In this document: positions 56,905 to 64,000 of the stretch, piece after piece | How positions within the stretch are numbered: the stretch's first letter is position 1 | How the letters are laid out: every line of letters begins with the position of its first letter | Source: Beaufortia kweichowensis | Taxonomy: Eukaryota > Chordata > Actinopteri > Cypriniformes > Gastromyzontidae | DNA length: 64,000 nt | Direction of reading: 5' to 3' | NCBI GenBank assembly: GCA_019155185.1 | Contig: CM032816.1 | Coordinates: 9,092,510-9,156,509 of the forward strand | Made by a program: the position numbers and the translations under genes | Notes under the pieces: model-generated | The model's input: the letters and a program-made list of their open reading frames with translations, nothing else | Database searches by the model: none | Told to the model about the DNA's origin: nothing

Positions 56905-59900
56905 GCCTGTATTGTAAATGCAAGCGGAGAAGTGTGTTTTAAAATTAAGCTACGTTAGAGCCGTGAAATATTTCGTTGGATGTCAAAGAAATATATAATG
57001 ATATTTTAAATGAGAGGCAGCTCATAAAAAATAAAACTAGCTGTCATTTACGCGACCTCGTTGTTTCAAATATCCGTGGTTTTTGTTTCTACAGGTAGAG
57101 TATAATGCAAAAATACTTTCAATGTAGGTCTGCTTTACATGAGATTTTTTATATTTGGCATCAGTCAGTCAGCGTGTTTCATTGAACTAATGCTCAATTG
57201 TCACTTCATCTTTTCTGTAATATTTAGCTGCCAGACTCTATAAAGTCTCACTTTATCCAGCAGAACAGTAATTTATGCTGCTGAGAAAGCCGCGAACAAG
57301 ACTGTGTGGGAAAACAGAATAAATTGTCAAGGCTTTAATCACGACATTGTCTGTATTTAGATCTGGTAAGTAAATTATCTGTCAGTATATACCACAAAAG
57401 GGGCCAAAAGCCAATGTTGGGCCTTTAAACAAGAAAAGCAATTCACTGAATGACATATATTTGTTGTAAAATACTTCTTTAGTGAGGTTAAATCATAGTT
57501 TACAACAGGATGAAACTGGTTCTGTGGGCACATAAGACCATCCTGTATGTTTTTCATGATGGTTTGTTTTTACAGGAAGCATCCTGCTTGTGTGTGGCAT
57601 AAATGCTATTGATGTTTTAACCAGCGCTTTTACTGCATTTGCTTATCTTCCAAAACGCGACCAAATGGAGATAAGCTAGTGCACGATGAAGCTAAGTGAT
57701 ACGGCGTTAAATATTTATCATGTGACCGCAATGGCAATGATGGCGAAAACAAAGTAAGGCATAATTTGACTGCATTTAGCTGTGGGTTTTTAGTAGCTAA
57801 ATGGCGTAAAGTGGTTCGTAGTAGTAATTCTCCATTTATCTCATTGGCCTATGAAAATCATGCGTTGAAATGAGTCACATTGCATCATTTATTTTTTAAT
57901 AGCTTCATTTGCTGTATTAAATTTATGTAATGAATTTGAACACTCTTTCCGTGATGCATTTTTGTTTAGTGTGGAAGAATGTCTTAAGATTTAGATGTTA
58001 AAACCTAGATTTTTAGTGTGTTTTTTTGACTGTCATATGCTGTCATATCATAATGTTAATGACATTTAGATTTTTAATTAAGTCATAACAATAAAATCAA
58101 TATAGTTTTAAAAAAAATCCTTCACACTTCTCTCTCTGTTCTGTGCAGGGTGAACACTTTCTCTCTAGTGAAAGTTTTTGTTTTGTTTCCTATTTTGGAT
58201 TATAGCACACTCAAAAACAATAAATACTGGTGCCAGTCATCATTGCTCATTGTGTGATAAGTTTAATTAGAAATTTGTCCTTTTGTCGTGTTTACGGAGA
58301 CCCAGAAATTTCGAATGTGTCAGAAAAGCAGAGCGTGAGAGAAAGCTGTAAAAATGAGATTGTGTGGAAAATGATGGCTGCTTTTTCTTCATTACAAACC
58401 ACAGTGCACTCAGCAGATAAAACGGATATCCGCACTTAAAACGGAAACTCTGTATGTTTAAAGGATGTGATTCAAATGAATGCATTTCCTTCTCTGTATA
58501 TCATAAATTAATTACTGTAAATCCAACTACGTAATCAAATTAACTTTTGTTCTTATCAAGATCTTAAACTATTAAAGTTTGAAGAGGAATAAATAACAGA
58601 ACTACTTATTGATCATTTTCTGGCATATGTTGGAGACACTATAATTTACCATCTGATAGAAATCGTGCAATTATCATAGCATTGTGATCTTTTTATGCAA
58701 CTAAATGCAGGTTGATCTCACTGGCTCATAAAGTTAAGATTTTACGATCAAAAAATTATGTGACGGAAATTTTACCAGTAGACAAATATATCTAGTATAT
58801 GTAAAGAGATACTAATCTGTTCAAGTGTTTTCTTTTTCTTTGCTCATTTATATCTTACCTATGACATCAAGTTATACAGTACTGCTATTGGAGCTTTCAG
58901 GACTGGTACATGCGTGAGTGTGAGCATGAGCATGAGCATGCGTGTAGCTTCCAATATAATCAAGGTAATACAAAGTAAGTTATTGATTCTGTGATTTTGT
59001 CCCCGTAGCTTAAGACTGTGCCACTTCAAATCTCGTAAAACACATGTATAACCTCAATGCACTGTTGGTCATTCTGCATAAAAGCATCTGCCAAACATGC
59101 AAATGTATCCAGGCTGTAACCTTACAAATAGGTGCTTTATTTTCACATGCCATGGTCAACAGATGGTCAGCGTGTAATTCAGACAGTTAGCTGTTGGAAA
59201 ATATTCAGATTTAAAAAAAATAACATTATTGTTGTTACCAAGGAGATATTAAGGAAGGCTATTCTTTTATTGGGCACCCAAAATATCACATATCAGGTTA
59301 AGGTTTTGCCCTGAAGAAGAGACCCTTTCCAGCAATTCTCCAGAATATGTGAAAATCTAGTTATCATCTATTCTTGTAAGGATCAAATAAATCTTGGTCT
59401 CTCTGTTTTGAGCTTTACAGTTTGTTTTGGCATACTGTTTGTTTCCTATATGCTTCAGTTCAGATGACACAATGCTCTCCAGCTCTTCATATGTAAAACT
59501 CCTGAAAACTGAAGTAGACTGAACGGGCAACTGTTCATGTCTTTTCCAGGTAGAACCAGGAGTAGGATTCATCCTCAACTATGACAAGTAAGCTGCACAG
59601 CACTTCAGTTAGCATTCATGTAATTGTTGTCAGTATCACTATTGTAGGTTAGTGATATTTTTTTTTCGTGCATTAACCCCACAGCATACAAGATAAAGAA
59701 TGTTTGGATGGTTTATAAATTGTGACTGTCTTGTATTGAATGTTACAACAAATTTTTGATTCCCCGAATAACCCTTTTAATCAAAGGTTAATAAAAGAAC
59801 CATTTCTTTTTTACCTTGTTATAGTCTAAACATTCAAGTAAATAATGAAATATTGAAAAGAATTTGAAATATTTTTGTGAACTTTTTTCTAAATAATAAG

Positions 59901-60585
59901 AATACAAATAAACTTAAAGATGTGGTAAATAAAAAAAATAAAACGATGTCATAATTTTGTATCATATTTGTTTTTTATTAGTAGTAATATATTTTTTCCG
60001 CCTGTCAGGATTTTTATGGTACAGTAACAACCAGCAGACATTTTATTATCCTTTACAAATACCATCATAAAGCCAGTGCCAGTGTACATCCATTGACTTG
60101 TTGTATCTATCACCTCTTTTCCCACTCTATAAATTATGTTATGGACTTGTAATGGTGTGTGCACTCCCAAGATATGAGTTCAGTATCAGCCAACATGAGT
60201 GCATAATGTTTACTCTTTTATCTTTTACTGTACTGATATACGAAAATGTTGTTGCTCCCAGGTTGCTTTAGTAGACGGTACATTCAGTAGAGATGCAGTT
60301 AATCACAGATACACACAGTGGTCGGTGCTTTACAGCTTGATGCTCAGAAATCAGGAACAACCTTTTGTGGGTCAGGAACAACTTTGTGTTTTCTATTTAT
60401 GAGGAGACAGGTGAGTTTGGTGCATTCTCCTGTGTGCTGGCTTTTGCTTTGTGGGTTGGTCTTCAAATACACCGTGCTGATTTCAAATGGACCAGGTGTT
60501 GAGAGAATAGTGTGGGGTAGGTTTGACATACTTAGTAGTGCTCTGTAACCTACAGGGATCTGATGTTTTTTTTAAAGCCTTTCGG
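56905..60585. other. Intergenic DNA, 56.9-60.6 kb
   Basis: AT-rich. A 73-codon minus-strand frame at 59578-59357 (SFTYEELESIVSSELKHI) looks protein-like but has no known match. GAGCAT is repeated three to four times near 58922. Apart from the SINE at 59.0 kb, no gene or mobile element recognised. Confidence 0.45.
59000..59110 (+). mobile_element. SINE fragment, + orientation
   Basis: CCCGTAGCTTAAGACTGTG resembles a decayed A-box end. After it come AACCTCAATGCACTGTTGG and CATAAAAGCATCTGCCAAACATG, the inverse of the core at 38.0 kb. Confidence 0.6.
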
Positions 60586-60589
60586 ACTC

Positions 60590-60840
60590 CTTGTGTTCAG
60601 AAGACACCAGATCGACTGCGGTGGTGATGGAGTCTTGAATGTGCAGATGGCTGGATACACATTAATTGTATGAGGGCTTTATAGGGCATGGCGTCTTGGC
60701 TTTAAAGCACTCAGAGTTCAAAGAGCAGGAACGTGAGAGCTCAACTTACAGTTTGGCACAAACATGATTCCACAGCAGAAGATCAGGGATCATAATGGTG
60801 ACCCTGTGACGGCTGTTTCTGTTTTTCTGTTAGTTTAAGG
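60590..60840. promoter_or_regulatory. Candidate regulatory element 1.7-1.9 kb upstream of ntrk3
   Basis: Repeat-free, more complex than its flanks: TGCAGATGGCTGG (E-box CAGATGG), ACACATTAATTGTATG, GGTGACCCTGTGACGG. Its nearness to ntrk3 makes a link plausible; not shown. Confidence 0.28.
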
Positions 60841-60849
60841 AATTCGTCT

Positions 60850-61960
60850 TTAAGAATGTGACTGTCTGTACCACAATGCTGCTCATATATCTTGTATAAC
60901 CAAGTGAATATTGATTTTTATTGTAAGACTGTATATTAACAACAGCGATAGAAATGTTACATAGTAGCTTTAAGATAAGTGGTTTGTAAATTCAATGTGT
61001 AGGTGATATAAATAGCCTATTGGGGAGAACTGGGAGCTAGTAATCAGTTTTAACACTATTAAATATTGTTTAGAGTAGGGTTTGACTTGGATCAGTTTTT
61101 ATAAGGACACAGGTTGTACCTTAGTCTTGACCACAAAACAGTGCTTGCAACATCAAACAAATGATCTAGTTCATGTTGGTATGCATTTATGTATACACTA
61201 AGAAATTATGCTTTTTCTCCAACCCATAATCGGGTAAAATATGGTCAGAACACACTATTGGGTTATAAAACCCATTATTGTACAGTGTAATTTGACTTCT
61301 TACTTAAACCTTAAGATACCATGTAGAATTGCAATGTAGAAATGCATAAATCAGAGTTTTTATTAATTTTTCCTATTTGAACTACTTTTGTGTACTTTAC
61401 TGTTTAGCATAAGGGTACAATATGTAATGTAAAGTCAGACTGGAATTGAATTATAACAGTAGCACAACTAGAAACAAAAATTTGTTAACTTAGATGATTA
61501 GTATTAATTTACACAATAGAATAGAAGTATAACTTGTTAACCTACTGTATGTAGTACAAAATAATTCATTGCAATATGCCTCAAAAATTTGCCCTCATTA
61601 AATTTTAGCTTTGTTTGTAGTCTAAATATAAAACTTGATTATTGTGTGCATGCTGTGAAAAGAAAGTCCTGCCAACTGCTGTTTATTTATTTATTTAGTG
61701 TTATTTCATTTTGATTTTTAATGCATTTGCATTATTCGTGTTGTCAGTGACAGTTTACCTAAAAACAGTTACCACCATGAATAATGTCATGTATTTACAT
61801 ATTTAGATTTATGTATCTCTGTCTATACATGTAAGGTATTTTACTTGAAAGGGTTGCAGAATGCCATTTTAAATTTAGGAGCTTTATTGACATGAGCTTT
61901 AGTTTGCCAACGCAACAATAAACGCATGTAATGGGATTTTAGACTAGGCTTAATAGGTTA
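60850..61960. other. AT-rich DNA upstream of ntrk3
   Basis: Contains a repeat fragment at about 61220-61290 (ATAATCGGGTAAAATATGG, TTGGGTTATAAAACCC) of a palindromic TGGGTT-type element. Otherwise nothing recognised. Confidence 0.45.
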
Positions 61961-61989
61961 TGCTACTGACACAATATGTTTGTACGCAT

Positions 61990-62095
61990 TATACTCATGC
62001 TGCAAAGTGTGCTTTTGGGTGCTGATTTGATCTCTTCTGCAGGTGCGTCAGTTTTTAATCTGTCCAGTAGGTGGGACTTGATGCTCGGAGCATGG

Positions 62096-62149
<54 letters not shown>

Positions 62150-62512
62150 CCTTCTCTCACCCTCTCCTCCAATTGCGCTCTGACGCTTTAGTCTTCAAGT
62201 CGGAGCTCCAACAGCCTGGAACTACGCGCCAAACCAAGCCGAGGAGACGGGGTAGCCCCGTACCATGCAGCCCGGAGAGGAGGACAGTCTGGGGACGTTG
62301 ATTTTTAAACCCTTTCTACATTAACGGAGTATTTTTCCCTCTTTGCGTTACTGCAATCTCAATTATCTAACATACCTCCACTCATCCACGCACCCGTGCG
62401 CGCTCTCTCATCACCATACGGATACCCGGACCTCTTTCTGTGCCCGCTTTTCTTTTGCTATTGAACATTAACCCCCCAAAGGAGCTAAACATTAAGGGGA
62501 ACACCTGGAAAC
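61990..62512 (+). promoter_or_regulatory. ntrk3: ntrk3 promoter / 5' UTR region
   Basis: Composition rises in GC/CpG towards the start codon (GGAGACGGGGTAGCCCCG about 62242, CACCCGTGCGCGCTC about 62391). It includes a 62-bp CT tract at 62098-62159 and no clear TATA box. Two upstream ATGs with strong to moderate context occur. ATG at 62092 opens 69 codons through the CT tract (Leu-Ser repeats). ATG at 62265 (A at -3) opens 19 codons, MQPGEEDSLGTLIFKPFLH, stopping at 62324. The transcription start is not determinable, so whether either uORF is in the mRNA is open. Confidence 0.5.
62098..62159. repeat. (CT)n tract in the ntrk3 5' region
   Basis: About 30 CT units with small interruptions, 350-415 bp upstream of the ntrk3 ATG. 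Its purine strand is GA-rich, a class of sequence able to recruit GAGA-type factors or form triplex DNA; its length probably varies between individuals. Confidence 0.93.
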
Positions 62513-62757
62513 ATGGATTTATTCTCCATTCCACCCCGCGTTTGCTGGTGGAGGGTCCTGTTTCTCCTGAGCATCTTCCAAGATTACATGAGCTCCATGC
62601 TGGACTGCCCGCCGACCTGCACTTGTTCCGCCACGGACATCTTTTGCAATAAGTCTTACCAAGGGAATTTCTTCCCCCTTCTGGCACTACAGGACACGGT
62701 GAGCGACGGGAATACCACCAACAGCCTTCCGGACCTGTATGAGAACATCTCGTCTAT
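62513..62757 (+). CDS. ntrk3: NTRK3/TrkC neurotrophin-3 receptor, first coding exon (partial gene)
   Basis: The exon encodes 81 residues and two bases of the next codon, ending TCTAT|GTAAGT, a perfect donor. A hydrophobic N-terminus (about residues 10-30, VCWWRVLFLLSIFQDYMSS) is a signal peptide. A cysteine cluster C32-P-P-T-C36-T-C38 and C45 follows, the start of the leucine-rich-repeat N-cap of Trk receptors. Spacing and the phrase GNFFPLL..QD followed by ..ENISS match TrkC as I recall it (GNLFPLLEGQD...RNITSI), better than TrkA or TrkB. Sequons N46-K-S, N67-T-T and N78-I-S are likely glycosylated. The protein is a single-pass receptor tyrosine kinase for NT-3 in neurons. The ATG has A at -3 and G at +4. 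Remaining exons lie beyond the window. Fish often have two ntrk3 copies; which one this is cannot be told. Confidence 0.92.
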
Positions 62758-64000
62758 GTAAGTCAAGCGCACAAGTGTCCGTCACATGTTGAGTCCATGT
62801 GTGCGTTAAGATCAACTCTCAACTCGCCCACTCACTCCAGCTTTTGTGTTAATGTGTGGGATTATAGCAACTTTAATGATCAACAGTCGACATTTTCTGA
62901 AATAACGTGAAAATTGTCTAGTTGGTCTTTTAGGTTGCGAAATTCGTCGTTTAAGAATAATTGATTGCGTAATGCCACATCATGAATTTAATGAATGCTG
63001 TCTATGATAAAGCATAGAGTCTTGCAATCTTCTAATGAAGCATTAAAGCAAATGTTTGACTTCGTTATAGTGCAGAAGATATGTCTCTTATATCCTCTTG
63101 GTAACGAAATAACTGGTTGGAATTAATCGCAACATCTGAATTGAAACGCATCGGATCTTGTTTTTGGCTTCACAGAGAGGCGTCTTTATTGAGGCTGCTT
63201 TGTATTCATGACAGGAATCCCAAAAGGAATTTTGTCACATTTGCTTACGGTTGTGAGCTACGTGAAAGCTGCATTGTGTTTTAAGAACGTGGCAAAAATG
63301 TTTGCACAAGTTTGAAGACGTGACAGAGTTACCAGTGTTTATTAATAAAAACACACTTTGGAGATTTCCAACATTCACGCGTTTTCCAATCTGTTCAAAG
63401 GCTGATATTCCCATTTACTATATCTGAGAAGGTAAAAGTCGACAGCTATAAGGCATATCGGAAAAAAACATTATTGCTTTAATGGGGTAAACTCATTACG
63501 GGGTATGATGGGTGTTCTTGATAGACTTTGATGGTTTTTAGGATAAATAACGGGGACTGCATAATGGCCGGCGCAAATAAATAATAACGCCTCAAGCAAA
63601 GACAACGTTAATGTTGTTTTCTTCAACGCAGTAGGCCTACCATATAATGACATTTTGAATCGACGCTATTAGTTTAAGAGATTAAAACATAAATCCTCCC
63701 CCCCTCAAAGTTTTTTCCTTCGATTAAAAAAAATCACTGGGCCATTTTTTAGACACGCTGCAGATTGATGTTTTCGTTATGCAATATTGATAATATGAGG
63801 CTGTAAATGTATGAGAAACGCAAATCGAGACGGATCGTGTTTTTTTCCCACACAGTATTTTTAACGCCAGGCAGCACTGAGAACAAAAGCGCGTTTGGTT
63901 GAACAAAAACCCAATTCATGATTGATGCTTTGTTGGGAATTGCTCAGAGGGGATACCATGACAACCTTATAGCGTTTTTTGATGGATTCACTTTTTTATT
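62758..64000 (+). other. ntrk3: ntrk3 intron 1 (start only)
   Basis: Follows the GTAAGT donor; no acceptor with a plausible TrkC exon 2 (leucine-rich repeat) is seen to the end of the window. Trk first introns are usually large. The stretch is repeat-poor and includes CpG and homeodomain-type patches (AAGAATAATTGATTGCG about 62953, TTTAATGGGGTAAACTC about 63479) that could be intronic enhancers. Confidence 0.7.

Noticed and set aside
59550..59587. A 38-base stretch bounded by TTTTCCAG and GTAAGC that could be a microexon (reads VEPGVGFILNYD)
   Set aside because: Splice-like ends are frequent by chance, no partner exon was found, and the peptide matches no family I know.
62071..62301. Leu-Ser repeat open frame before ntrk3 treated as a gene
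   Set aside because: It is the translation of a CT microsatellite; kept only as a possible uORF.

Overview
The window is vertebrate nuclear DNA, almost certainly from a cyprinid-type bony fish. It has split genes with GT-AG introns, AT-rich intergenic DNA, long CT/GT/TA microsatellites, and many decayed copies of short palindromic transposons and a tRNA-derived SINE of the kind that fill carp and zebrafish genomes. The species cannot be told from the sequence. There are no operons, CRISPR arrays or prokaryotic features, and almost all short open frames here are chance.

Two protein-coding genes can be supported, both on the + strand. (1) A complete det1 (de-etiolated homolog 1) at about 1.0-5.2 kb: a CpG-rich promoter, a non-coding first exon, five coding exons (1932-2684, 2776-3129, 3538-3728, 4028-4219, 4792-4981) giving 559 residues, and poly(A) signals just downstream. 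(2) The first coding exon of ntrk3 (TrkC, neurotrophin-3 receptor) at 62513-62757, with a long CT tract and upstream ORFs before it and the start of a large intron after it. From memory, DET1 and NTRK3 also lie in the same orientation on human chromosome 15, so this is an old linkage. The MRPL46/MRPS11 pair that sits between them in mammals was not seen.

About 57 kb between the genes shows no recognisable coding gene. It holds: (a) an intact-ended 1.2-kb hAT-type element with a perfect 8-bp target duplication (49912-51109); (b) about ten copies or fragments of one palindromic MITE family whose ends read AGGGATAGTTCACCC; (c) several tRNA-derived SINE fragments and other MITE families; (d) microsatellites; (e) islands of higher complexity and GC with clustered homeodomain, SOX, E-box, CTCF, NRF1, CRE, YY1 and CCAAT-like motifs. 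These islands are candidates for conserved enhancers of ntrk3 or for promoters of unannotated transcripts; three (about 6.0, 14.6 and 44.5 kb) look most like CpG-type promoters with no gene attached.

The two genes are not known to work together. det1 encodes a housekeeping adaptor of a CUL4-DDB1 ubiquitin ligase. ntrk3 is a developmental neuronal receptor, and a surrounding regulatory desert would suit it. I found no convincing undescribed system. The observations most worth checking are the three orphan promoter-like islands, the predicted overlapping upstream ORF of det1, and the motif-dense islands.
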